DNA of 31,179 nucleotides from Acanthaster planci (taxonomy: Eukaryota; Echinodermata; Asteroidea; Valvatida; Acanthasteridae), in the NCBI RefSeq assembly GCF_001949145.1, contig NW_019091509.1:346287-377465 (forward strand). The letters run 5' to 3'. A program made the position numbers and the translations under genes. The stretch's first letter is position 1, and every line of letters begins with the position of its first letter. The notes beneath the pieces were generated by a model. It ran no database searches, was not told the DNA's origin, and saw only the letters and a list, made by a program, of their open reading frames with translations. Of the stretch, positions 1 to 9,891 are shown piece after piece.

Positions 1-479
1 TGACGAAAAATACAAAGTTTCTGGAAAGTACTGCTTTGAGGTTGTTTAATTTTCATCCTTTTTATTCCTTGCACCGGTGTTTGCTTTTTATTTGATTAGA
101 AAGAGTGGAAATTTATTTTACTACTTTTATGACTTCAACTATTTCAATGAGAAATGAAAAGAAAACACAAGAGAAATGACGAGAAGAAAATAAGAGAAAA
201 AGAAGTTCTCTCCAAATATTTGTCTGTGTGTGTATTTCTGTGTGTACTTTATTTTATCGGTTTCTAAATTTTTGGGGAAATAAAGTTTGGGAAGGGAAAT
301 ATCTTACTCTATGGAAGGGAAAATGAAAAAGTTGGGAGATAAAATTTGAGAGTGGTTTGGGAGAGATATAAGTTTGGTAGTTTGGAAAATATATAAATGA
401 AAAAACTCCAATAGCTTCAAAAAATAGCAAAAGTTATATGCAGCAGTGCCATGAGAAAGCCACACTTTTAGACCCTATT
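1..479. other. AT- and purine-rich non-coding DNA
   Basis: No gene is visible. Positions 150-215 and 290-380 are strongly purine-rich on the + strand (runs of A and G broken by few pyrimidines). The rest is ordinary AT-rich sequence with stops in all frames. Confidence 0.6.
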
Positions 480-925
480 TTTTACAGCATGATTCATTTG
501 TCCATCATTGCCTGCACTCATTGAACAGTTGACAAAGCCCAGTGCACGTGGGCACAGCTTCCCATTCACTCACCGCATATTACACGCTGAGGTCTTGACC
601 GTCAATCGCTCCGCATAGCAACACGGCAGCGTAGCAACGCACTGGGCCAAGGCCCAGAACAAACAAGCCCTTATGTAACACACACAATTGGCGCTCTATA
701 CAGAGCGGGTGGCGTGGCCGCAAAACCGAAGGGTCAATGGAAGTTGCTTGTGAGGGCTACATGTAGATTCGCCACGGGACACCCATTTTATGGGGTTTAG
801 GCGTTCAGAAAAAAAGATATGAATTTTTGAAGATTTTTGAAAAACGAAAATATTAAAAAACCGCCCGGCAGCGTATGTAACGGTTTAAAAAGCACCCGGC
901 AGCAAATGGTTAAAGAAATCCAAGG
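480..925 (-). repeat. Dispersed repeat family, copy 1 (inverted relative to copy 2 at 17010-17330)
   Basis: The reverse complement of 820-915 aligns with 17010-17110. Shared landmarks are TTAACCA(C/T)TT, a GCCGG-rich core, and then AAAATC(C/T)TTCAAAAATTCAT. The similarity continues at lower identity: reverse complement around 640-690 resembles 17230-17290, with shared words such as attgtg, tgttata and cagtgc. This copy is GC-richer than its surroundings at 500-760. No open frame of note and no clear terminal repeats are visible. I infer an old interspersed repeat, either a SINE or a non-autonomous DNA element; the class is not determined. Confidence 0.5.
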
Positions 926-2280
926 ATTTATTGAAGTCTGTCTCCTATTCTCCAGAAGTTTTATTTCTACCGGTGTGTCCATTATAAGTATGAAATAATT
1001 TGCTTCAAGTAACCAGGTTTGGTTTGGAAAGTTTTGCTGAACATCGGTTTGGTTTGATTCCGATGGAAACTTGCAAAAATTCTGATTGAAACATCAAAGG
1101 ACACACCACTAATGCACGGCAGAATTTCCATGCATAAATACAACTAGTGAACAAGTACATGTAGATTATACAAACTTCATATAGTAAAAAAGTAAATATG
1201 CACAGAGTGATCTTACGACCAAGTAAGGTGAACTGATTATAATTAGTATAAAATTCCAGCAATTTGTATCAGCTATTACAAATTGAAGTAGGAAACCAAT
1301 ACGTATATGCAGTACGATCAACTTTAACATTTTTTAAGGTTACAAAAATCAGAACCACGTGGATTAAACATGAAATTATATGAAGGAAGTGTAATAAGTT
1401 GCAGGAACAAAGCATTAGAGACTATTTCAATGACTCAATCCCAACCAGTTTTCTATACAACCAGAAACTGCCACAGATTTGAATAGCAGAGGAATTGTTT
1501 ATGAGGGCAGCGTAAAGAAATACAAGTATCGTAAATTTGCACTTAATATTGATATTTCTGCATGGAACACCAACAGAACACGGTAATTTTGATAATTGCT
1601 GCACTCACGATTAATTCTTTCTGTTTAAGCCATAACAAAACTTCATTAATTCAATTTTAAAAATTGATCTTACTAGCTATCAAAACCACTGCTGTGCTGA
1701 CTGCCAGGTACAAAAACACACAAAAAATCATTTAATGGAAAAGTGGAAACTTTACCTGAACTATGCAAGTCAATGCTTTCATGGTAGCAGTGGCAATAGC
1801 GACATTAGTGACAATTTTTTTAAAACCTTTTTTTTCCTGTGACCGATGAGTGCTGCTCGATTAACTAACTAATTAACTTGTTGAAAATAGAATGCAACTA
1901 TTACCCACAACTTAAAACCATTTATTAAAGCTTAAGTAGTCTACCTTCAACTAATGTGCGTTCTCTCGGTAATAAGTTAAATAATTCAGCATACAAAGCT
2001 TGTGGAAGGGAATATAAAGTTATCAAATTAATGAAAGATTAAAATTTGTTTCATATGGGTCTAAGATACGGCAAACACTGGTATTAGAGTAGAGCAAATG
2101 CTTCTGTACTCTTACCCATTAAATAAACAGCAAGGTGTATGTGAACACGAGAATGACAGTACCAGAAAAGCACGAGTACTAGTAGCTATTGTAGCATACT
2201 AATAATATGAAAAGATAAGAAGTAAGACGGGAGGGGAAATAAGGATATTTCAAGAAGGACAATTAGATTACACGCAGTAT
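926..2280. other. Non-coding stretch with no recognised feature
   Basis: AT-rich sequence with only short chance open frames of low-complexity or implausible composition. No splice-flanked coding block, RNA gene or repeat structure was seen. Confidence 0.55.
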
Positions 2281-2289
2281 TAATGCAAA

Positions 2290-2995
2290 ATCCAAAAGTC
2301 TTCCATTATGATCCGTCAGGCCTTTTAGGATGTTTTTTGCAATCCTTCATTTATGACACATAAATGAAACTCTGATGAATTGTTAACTCTGGTGCATTCC
2401 TAAAGCAAGCGGAACAAAATCTTCTCCATCATGGCCCTTTTGGGTGTCTCTTCAGAATAATTCATTCATGACAAATAAGATGAAAACTTTGGTGCATTGT
2501 CAACAGAAGCAAAGTAAAAATCTCTTCTATCATAACTCTTTGGGATGTCTTCCCGGAACCCTTCATTCATGAAAATGAAACGAAACTTGCGTGCATAGAT
2601 ACCAAGTGTTTTCCTGAAATCCTTCATTAGTCACAAAAGAACAAAAATCTGCTTCGTAGTAAAAACAAGCGCCCTCCCAAAATGCTACATTCATGACAAA
2701 TAATACAATGTTCAGTTGCATTATTAGCACAGTGCCTTTCCAGGATCCTTCAATCATGTCATAGAAAAGCTAACTTAAGTGCATTTCTTTCTGGAATCCT
2801 GTAATCATTAAAATAAAACAAAATTCAGGTATACTGAACAAGTGTCTTGCTGGAATCCTCGAATCGTGAAAAAATGAAACAAAACTCATACGCCTAGGTG
2901 TTTTCGTGGAATCCTTCAATTCTGACAAATGATACAAAATCAGGTGCATTATTTGTCCAAATACCTTCCCGGAATCCTTCAATCATTACATAAAA
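2290..2995. repeat. Degenerate minisatellite, ~60-bp period, about ten copies
   Basis: The core GGAATCCTTCA(T/A)TCATGACAA recurs at about 2341, 2457, 2557, 2619, 2681, 2744, 2795, 2854, 2910 and 2972. The spacing is mostly 51-63 bp, while the first two gaps (116 and 100 bp) look like pairs of worn units. Each unit also carries a variant of ACAAA-AA-TCAGGTGCATT and then GTGT(T)TTCC(C)GGAATCC. Short open frames here on the minus strand only reflect the periodicity. The array ends in a poly-A run just before 3000. Confidence 0.8.
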
Positions 2996-2999
2996 AAAA

Positions 3000-3612
3000 A
3001 ACTTGTTACCACCCCAGAGGGTTTATACCCTGGTAAGGCATCATGGAGGAGAAATTATGTTTCTCTTTTGGTTTTGTGTTTACGATTTACTGGTTGTTCC
3101 TACCACATGTTTAAAGTATCTGGAACTTCTCTTATTGGCCTGTTCTATTTATATTTTTGAAGTTATTGAGGGTACTTAATTTTTATTTTTTTATTATTAT
3201 TTTGTTAAAATTAATTTTGTATTATATTTATATTCTTTTTCATTATAATATTTTTGTTATCTCAGTTTTGTTCGTATTCATTTTGGGGGGTTATTGTTGT
3301 ATTTTGATTCCTTTAAATTTTTTTTCTGGTTTGTTTTATGTATTTCTATAGCCTACATATTTGGGGATATATATGTATGACTGTTTTGTAGTCTTGCTGG
3401 TTTTTTAATGTATGTAAATTTTTGTTTTTATGTCTTGTCAGCCGGTGTGGAGAGCCCCTGGACAGAAACTGTGTTTCTTCTGGGCAATCCTTCAGGCATC
3501 GGCTGACGTTTTTCCATTTTCTGTTTTATTTTTGTTTTTTTGATTTTTGAGGTTTGTTTTGTAACTTGTCCTTTTTCCCAAGAAATCAAATAAATAAAAT
3601 AAATAAATAAAA
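3000..3612 (+). repeat. Possible LINE/SINE 3' end with an (AAATA)n tail
   Basis: A T-rich block of unusual composition (3060-3430) is followed by a GC-richer patch at 3438-3507, bounded by inverted TCAGCCG/CGGCTGA words. It ends in an A-rich simple tail of AAATA units at 3588-3612, which is the usual 3' terminus of several non-LTR families and the SINEs that parasitise them. No reverse-transcriptase codons are visible, and no target duplication was found. A short hairpin (CCAGAGGG...CCCTGG) lies at 3014-3033. A plain microsatellite next to unrelated DNA is the alternative. Confidence 0.35.
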
Positions 3613-4044
3613 TGCTCAGGAATATTGATCTCATGTGACAAAGACATCATCAGGTGAAAGTCATGTGGCATTAAAGGTGCACTCTTCAAAGCACTATATC
3701 TCCTAAAGTGCAAGTCCAATTTGTTTTTAACCTTGCAGATACTTTGACAGGGAAGTGTTATAGACATAAATTGACCTGATGTGACAATGACATTGTCAGA
3801 TAACAAGTCATGTGACATTAAAGATGCATCCTTCAAAGCACTATATCTCATGAAGGACATATCTGATTGTATCGAAACTTGGGAGATAGCTAGAGAGGAA
3901 AGTGTTATAGACAAAAATTGACCTCTTGATGATGTTGTCTTGTCACATGGCATGTGATATTGAAGGTACATGCTTTAAAGCCCTATATCTCAAGTAGTAC
4001 ATGTTCGATTGGGTTGAAACCTGGCAGATAGCTTGAAAGGGGAT

Positions 4045-4052
4045 ATTGTAGA
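4045..4052. repeat. Target-site duplication, left (ATTGTAGA)
   Basis: The 8-bp word ATTGTAGA directly precedes the CAGTGTTGTA terminus and is repeated exactly after the other terminus at 6430-6437. Eight-base duplications are the rule for the hAT superfamily. Confidence 0.85.
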
Positions 4053-6429
4053 CAGTGTTGTATATGTAGGTCTCGAGACCATTTTTCCTGGTCTCAGTCT
4101 TGGTACCCTGTGGTCTCGGTCTTGGTCTTGTTCCCGTATGGCCTCAGTATTTTGCTGGTGTCGGTATCTAGACCACCAATATTGCATACAAGAGTGACTT
4201 GCACTCATTGTGCCGAATTGATTACACTCGACTCAAGATCGGGTGTACACTGTAGAGTAGTATTGCTGTCATCATAAGCATATGCAGGGTTCTAGCCACA
4301 GTGGGTGGTGCCGGGTGGCACCACCCGGTACTGCAAATTTCCACTGGGCACTCAGGGTGCAAATTGGCTGTGCCGCCCAGCACGGATTTTAAAAAAATGA
4401 ACTGAAATATCACTGAAAATGCAGAGATGCCAATTGGTACGATTTAGGCTTAATTTTTACAATTTGTTTAGTCCATTTACAACTGTATGATCCAGACTGA
4501 GATTTTTTCTATTTCCAACCCGAAACCTTCCTCCATGCTCGAAGGTACAAAACCATATGTGTGTAAACTCTAGACACAAGCTATTGGTAGTAAGGAGCTG
4601 GCCTCGTACTGCGCACGTCAGAAATGTGTCGCGATAGAAACCAGCGTGGTTGAATCATCCTTTCGCCCCAATCAACGCTATGATGAACAGGGGGTGAATA
4701 GGCACGATCGCAACGTGATTGTGTACGTCCATATGCACATTGTGCATGTATACATAAACTGATATCGTACACATGTGTGTCGAACATCATTCTAAAGTTG
4801 ACCATAGTGGGAGGACTGTCGAGGATTTGATTCTTGGATATTTGGTGAACAACTGGACTTATTTTTCACTGTGGCAACAAGTGAGCAGAAGTTCAGAGAC
4901 AAATACAAATGGGCCATTGCAAAGTCTTGTCGTGTAGAAGCTTACATATTTTGCAACGCATGTACATTTAACTGTAAACATAAGCATTGCCCATGTTGGA
5001 TCTTACGGCACTGAGAAGCACATTAGTTAGCCCAAGAAAAAATAGTGCTGCTTCTGATTAAATACGGTCTGTAGGTAAGGATTTTTTTGACAGTGTTTTT
5101 ATGTTGATTGAATGGGATAAAAGTTGCCAAAAATTGCCCCAAAAGTGATTAAAATAAAAAAAATTGCAAGAATTAATGCAGAAATTTTATAATCAACAAT
5201 GCCAATTCACACTTGCACAATGCTAGTCACGTTACAAGTGTTTTGATGTGACAAGAAGTTATTGACAGGTGTTTGTTGTGAAAGAAAAGATGATAGGATT
5301 TTTAAAACTTTTTTCTAATTTGCCGATGAAAATTCCTAGGACTGCACCAAAAAATTAGGGAAACCAGAACTGGACGTGCGATAGGATTACACTTTCATTT
5401 TGAATATTTGGCATCTCTGATTAAATGTACCAATTCAATCGTATTTCAAGCACCAGAAAGTATTGAGAACTGCCTTCACTGCACTTTGCAATCCAAAAAT
5501 TTACCCGGCACTAAAATTGTCCAAGCTAAAGCACTGAACGTACGGGATATGATACAACCTCCTTTTTTCTGTTCGTGCATGTATGCTAAGTCTTAACATG
5601 TAAGGCTGCATGCTAATTTCAAGATTGCGAAATGCATGAACTACAACCTGTATAATGAGGCAGCGATCAGCAGCATATATGTGCACTTTGTATATACACG
5701 CCATTTTTTCTTAATGTTTTTTTTCTTCACATGTGTTGCTCTGATGATAATTGTGCCATTGCGATAAAATTCTGCCTCTGCACTGTTATTGACATTGCCA
5801 CACAACCATATAAATCTGCCATTGTACGCTTTGGTTTTAAAGACCACAAGGAGTACCGGTACAAGGACAGCAAAGCTGGCAACAAAAATATTCCTCAGTG
5901 TGTAAATTCTGTCCTGGAACGAATCACATTTCAGAGGGATCCAGAACAAGTTCAGCATTTACGAGGCACCTGAGCAGAACAACTTGACATGTTACATGTA
6001 TTTGAGTATAGTTCAAGTCAGTCTGACTTCTAATATTTTCTAATTCATTCTAACATTTTGTCCTCAAGTGCTTTGTCAGCTGTTTTAGCCAGGGTTGCTG
6101 AGACCAACTGGCTTCCTACCTCAATCGTGCTGGATTTTGTTGGATACCCAACCATGATACAACAGAACAGGGTTGCCTTGAGAAAATTATAAACATGTCA
6201 AGGATTAAGTTATTGTTAATTAACTTATAATTAACTTGTAAAGTGATGTTTTCAGTCTACAAAGGAGCTGTCTTGAAGTGTATAAAAAGTTGTACTTCCT
6301 GTTTTTGCACACGATACATGCAGTGTAATTCTTTTTCAATTCTTTTATTGCATATTTTACATACAAGGTCTCAAGGTCTTAGTCTCAGACCATCAGGTCT
6401 CGGACTTCCAGGTCTCGACTACAACACTG
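4053..6429. mobile_element. hAT-type DNA transposon, probably non-autonomous, 2377 bp
   Basis: The element begins CAGTGTTGTA and ends TACAACACTG, a 10-bp perfect terminal inverted repeat, flanked by a perfect 8-bp duplication of ATTGTAGA. Both features are typical of hAT elements. Subterminal arrays of GGTCTC/GAGACC motifs occupy about 4069-4165 on the left and 6366-6420 on the right. They include a perfect palindrome GGTCTCGAGACC at 4069-4080. Such subterminal repeats are the usual transposase-binding sites in hATs. No hATC dimerisation domain or other transposase part could be read in any frame, so it appears non-autonomous or too decayed. The inside contains a strong hairpin (4304-4326) and otherwise AT-rich filler. 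Confidence 0.85.
4286..4400. repeat. GC-rich hairpin inside the hAT-type element
   Basis: GGTGGTGCC...GGCACCACC forms a 9-bp stem with a 4-base loop at about 4304-4326. The block starts CAGGGTTCTAGCC at 4286, which resembles the end of another hAT family and hints at a nested insertion. The matching right end was not found, so nesting is only a suggestion. Confidence 0.35.
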
Positions 6430-6437
6430 ATTGTAGA
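6430..6437. repeat. Target-site duplication, right (ATTGTAGA)
   Basis: Exact copy of the word at 4045-4052, immediately after the right terminus TACAACACTG. Confidence 0.85.
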
Positions 6438-6639
6438 TGAAAATTGACGTCATTTGATGATGACTTCATCAGGTGACAAGTCATGTGGCATATCTTGTAA
6501 ATTACATGTCCGATTTGGCTGAACTTTGCAGGTAACAAGAAAGGGAAATGTTACAGACAGAAATGGACATGATGTAATGAGAATGGTGCCTGATTCATGC
6601 CGTAGATCAGTTGTTCAAATGTACAGAAAGAGTGCAAAA

Positions 6640-6925
6640 AAGCCCTCTGTTCTGTTGGCAAACAGACAGATGAGCTCTCTTCTGTTTTTGTTTGTTTTTT
6701 TTTAATGTGTGGTTTTGGTCTTCATGTTGCCTGTTTCTGTGTTTGGGGCTTTTGGTTTCCGTTTAATTTTAGTTTTGGTTTCCTGAGTTCCGAGGTATAT
6801 AGTCTGGAGTCCAGGATCCAGGGTTCCGAGTTTCAGGTCTAGGTTTTGGGGTTTTGTTTTTGAGTTTTGGTTTTGGTTCGGCGTCTGGGTCATGCCTTGT
6901 TTGATTTTGTTCTGTTTTTGAAGAA
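6640..6925. repeat. G/T-rich low-complexity tract with TTTTGG repeats
   Basis: The + strand is almost devoid of A and poor in C here, with recurrent GGTTTTGG and TTTTGGGG words (densest at 6842-6889). The minus-strand open frames across it translate to N/K/T/P low-complexity peptide and are not believed to be genes. Several GG runs separated by short T loops could allow a two-layer G-quadruplex. Confidence 0.6.
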
Positions 6926-6929
6926 TTTT

Positions 6930-8089
6930 GAAATGAAATGTTCATGACAGGGTAATTGCAATAGTATTTCCAATTTTTCAATGTTGGGCAGGGCTTAGCA
7001 AAGGAAGGTAATTGTCTGAACTTGGCTCATATACCTTAGTGGTTGCCTGCATGCCTGGTGGAATTGAAATCTTCGGTTTCCCAAATTTATTTTCTTAACT
7101 TTCACTTGCAATGAGTACAACACAGCATTGTCCATAAACAAGCACTGATATAAAATGTACGCCATACATTTACATTCTCACAATTCGTGACAACACTTTT
7201 AGACAAGATCTAAAAACTCCAGTGTCTGGGGGACAAAACAGAAAGTTTCTCCCGAAATGACTGTCAAATTTCCTTTATCTGTAAAAAACTAAAGGAGTCT
7301 TCTTCCTCCTCCTAAACGAGGAAATGTTATGGTATCGTATAGGAATGCTGATGCTTTTAACCCCCTAAGGAAATTAAGGGAAAAAAAGGCATATGAACAC
7401 ACATTGTACTTATACAGCATGACAACACAGTAAACTTAGTTAAATTTATACATTTATACCTATATAAATGACATTGTTTTGAGAAAAAATATTGACTCAG
7501 CTGAAGTAAAGGCTTTGGATTTCTTCCCCTCCAGCCTACTGTTATTAATACGAGGGTCTTTGACTTACTTAATTATCTTGTATTATCCAGAACCGCATCT
7601 TATCCAAAAAACTTTCCTACTTGTAAGGGTCATTTATTGATTGGACCAGTTATGGAGCCATTTCATTGTACATGTTCTTATTGATGTGGTCATGAATTTC
7701 TTTCAAAACAGTTCGAATATGTTCTCTTTGTAAAAGGAATGTACTTGTATTAGGACACCCTTTTTAAATTCTACGGTTCTCATTTCTAACCGACCCTATT
7801 TCTAGCTCCTGACCTAAAAACAACTTTTTCGTCTGCCGACCCTAAGAGGATCTTGCCTATAAAAAAGTATGATGTGATGACCTGCACAAAAAAATGCACT
7901 GGAAATGTACATTTGCGATACACTTTTTCTCAAACAGCATCGCAGCAACAATCAAAATCCATGGTACAGCATCAATAGCAAACCGAGCGGTACCTTACCA
8001 TTCTCAATGCACTACATGCAAGCATGTACAGAGTGCCATAGAAAATATACACACTACACAACCACACTCGAACGAGGTGTATTTCGACA
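6930..8089. other. Non-coding stretch with no recognised gene
   Basis: AT-rich DNA. The segment 7760-7850, with two similar ACCGACCCTA / GCCGACCCTA words, may be part of a dispersed repeat. No splice-flanked coding block or RNA gene was seen. Confidence 0.5.
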
Positions 8090-8159
8090 TTGAAAGCAGC
8101 ATGTTACCACAGCAGCATTCATTCCAAAATGGACTTTTATTTGCCCCAAGCAGAAGCGC

Positions 8160-8345
8160 CCCCTTATTGGTTGAAAACGAGCCATGTTGGTCAGGAGTGT
8201 TCATTTTGTTGGTAGTGATGTGACCGTAATGCATCCATTTCCTATTGGTTCATGAACCAGTGACGTTTAGTTCTGACCAATACCTCAGTTGCTAAGAAAA
8301 TAGCACCCTCTCTTGGTCTAGCTCAAGGCCCATAGTCAAGGGTGT
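8160..8345 (+). promoter_or_regulatory. Promoter-like patch: CCAAT boxes, CRE-like site
   Basis: Three CCAAT-box cores lie within 120 bp: ATTGG at 8166-8170 and 8244-8248, and CCAAT at 8277-8281. A TGACGT (CRE-like) core is at 8261-8266, a perfect palindrome GGTTCATGAACC at 8247-8258, and a GTTGCTAAG word resembling half of an RFX X-box at 8288-8296. The patch is less AT-rich than its surroundings and lies 1.3 kb upstream of the first recognised exon on the + strand. NF-Y and CREB/ATF binding to such motifs is established knowledge; that this is the start of that gene is inference. No TATA box or initiator is assigned. Confidence 0.35.
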
Positions 8346-9658
8346 TTTTTTCTGGCTACCAATATGGCTATAAACATGTATACAGGTATATTGTTCTTAA
8401 TGTCACTCCAATAGGTTCCACCTGTTTCCTAATGAAATTAGTTTCTGTGTGAAAAATGTAGATATTGAAAAAGCAAAAAGGCACGCAACCCCACATACCA
8501 CTTTGCAGTTCTTGTTAATACACAATAGATTAAGAAGGAGATAAATCTATTTCTACTGTTGGGCTTCATTCGTCATGTCATATTGGCCTGCACCGCTGTC
8601 ATGTTTGTCATAATTTTCTTAATGGTTATATTTAAACTATTTTTAAAAGGACATGTGTGAGCTCCACAGAATATAAAAAGGGCACCCTAATGAATAACAA
8701 ATTGTAATCATAAATCATATACGGTAACAGAGAGCAAAGAAAATTAATGAAACACAACAGGACAAGCAGACACATCACCAATCGTCAAAGTGATGTAACC
8801 CATATCGTTGTGGTCAATATCATTAGGTAAAACCCAGCAGTCCAATAATAGACGAATTGCACTTGCTAAATCAGGTGACCTACACTGTATACTATAATGG
8901 GTATCAACCCATAGTGGTTTTTGAGTGTTGTTTACACACAATACAGCAAAGTTATGGTATAGTACCCAGCACATCAGTAGTCCGAGTGTTGTACCTTTTG
9001 TTGGCTTTAATTTTGGTTAATAATACTTATGAAACACTTTGCTCTTAGTGTACGTCGTGTTTGTTGATATTTAATACCCACTATAGGTCATGTGACTTTT
9101 AGAGGGTGCAGATGGTTTATTGTGGAGATAGTTGGTCACACCAATGCATATCATCCAACAACTGCTGTAACTGTTGTGAAAATATTTCAGCAGGTTCATT
9201 ATCAAAGGAGTTTAAGTGTCATGGTTTTGTTGGCGATGAGCTTTCATCAGTATATTGCTGACAGTCCAAAATAATTACCATGGCTGAGCCTCTATCTGCT
9301 ACCTGATTATAATGTCAGTGCAGTTTATTTATTATTTTGCTTTTAAAATGAATAAACTTTGCCAAAGCCATTTTTCTAAAAGATAGTCAAATGGAGAAGC
9401 AGATCTCAGTTGAGTCTGAGAAATCTTCAGTTTGCTTTGTGTCAGTTTGATAATCTGAGATTTCCTTTGTTTTTATTGTATGATTACATTCTATTGTGAC
9501 AAAAATATCTGAAAATCTGTTCTTAGATCAGTTAACTGCATAAATTACAATTAAAAAAAAAAGTCAAAATACTGAAATAAATAATTATGTATTCTTTGGT
9601 CATGGCTAAAGTTGTTCCTGTGTCTTTAAAAGTTGTACTTTTTGCCTGTTCTTTACAG
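8346..9658. other. Non-coding stretch upstream of the first recognised exon
   Basis: No coding exon could be supported. A short hairpin (ATGGGTatcaACCCAT, about 8897-8912) is present. The candidate start ATG at 8364 runs only seven codons before a GT and would leave phase 1, which does not fit the phase-0 exon at 9659. Confidence 0.4.
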
Positions 9659-9730
9659 ACTGACAATAGAATACCTGTGGCACATTCCCCACCACCTGAT
9701 GGAAGTGATGGCTATGAAGATGACTTTGAG
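9659..9730 (+). CDS. Internal exon 1 of an unidentified acidic protein (24 codons)
   Basis: The acceptor is strong: a pyrimidine-rich TTGCCTGTTCTTTACAG ends at 9658. The donor GTACAA follows at 9731. The exon is 72 bp, phase 0 at both ends, and reads TDNRIPVAHSPPP and then DGSDGYEDDFE. Proline precedes an acidic YEDDFE cluster. Such clusters are common in disordered parts of cytoskeletal and ciliary proteins, but I do not recognise the family. The open frame continues upstream and downstream of the splice sites, but the flanking translation (hydrophobic, low-complexity) looks intronic. It joins in frame to the exon at 16518. The upstream part of the gene and its start codon were not found. 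Confidence 0.65.
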
Positions 9731-9891
9731 GTACAAATGTGGGATTATCTTCCCTATCTTTATGCATCATTAGGCAAACTCAGTTTCTGTCTTTTTTGTG
9801 GTCATCTTGTAAATAACTGTATTTATGTTTATTTGTTTATTTCTAATTTTTTTGGGATGCTGGGATACTGCATGGCAGCTGAAGGGCTGTT

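Larger units (their letters stand above)
3613..6605. repeat. ~145-bp tandem repeat array, split by the hAT-type insertion
   Basis: Five copies, the first and last incomplete, share blocks such as TTATAGACA-AAATTGAC, GATGTGACAATGACAT, CAAGTCATGTG(G/A)CAT and CAAAGC(A/C)CTATATCTC. The TGTTATAGAC block falls at 3756, 3903 and about 4044, and after the insertion at about 6430 and 6549. The first periods are therefore 147 and 141 bp; the fourth copy is shorter because the TTCAAAGCACTATATCT block is missing. The array is interrupted exactly at the ATTGTAGA block by the element at 4053-6429. No coding potential is seen. Confidence 0.75.

Noticed and set aside
3492-3971. A 159-codon minus-strand open frame
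   Set aside because: It spans the AAATA tail and the 145-bp tandem repeat, and its internal repetition mirrors the tandem units.
5641-5973. Overlapping 80-105 codon frames on both strands inside the hAT-type element
   Set aside because: They overlap on opposite strands and lack any hAT transposase motif such as the hATC region.
6702-6981. Minus-strand frames rich in N, K, T, P and Q
   Set aside because: They are translations of the GT-rich low-complexity tract.
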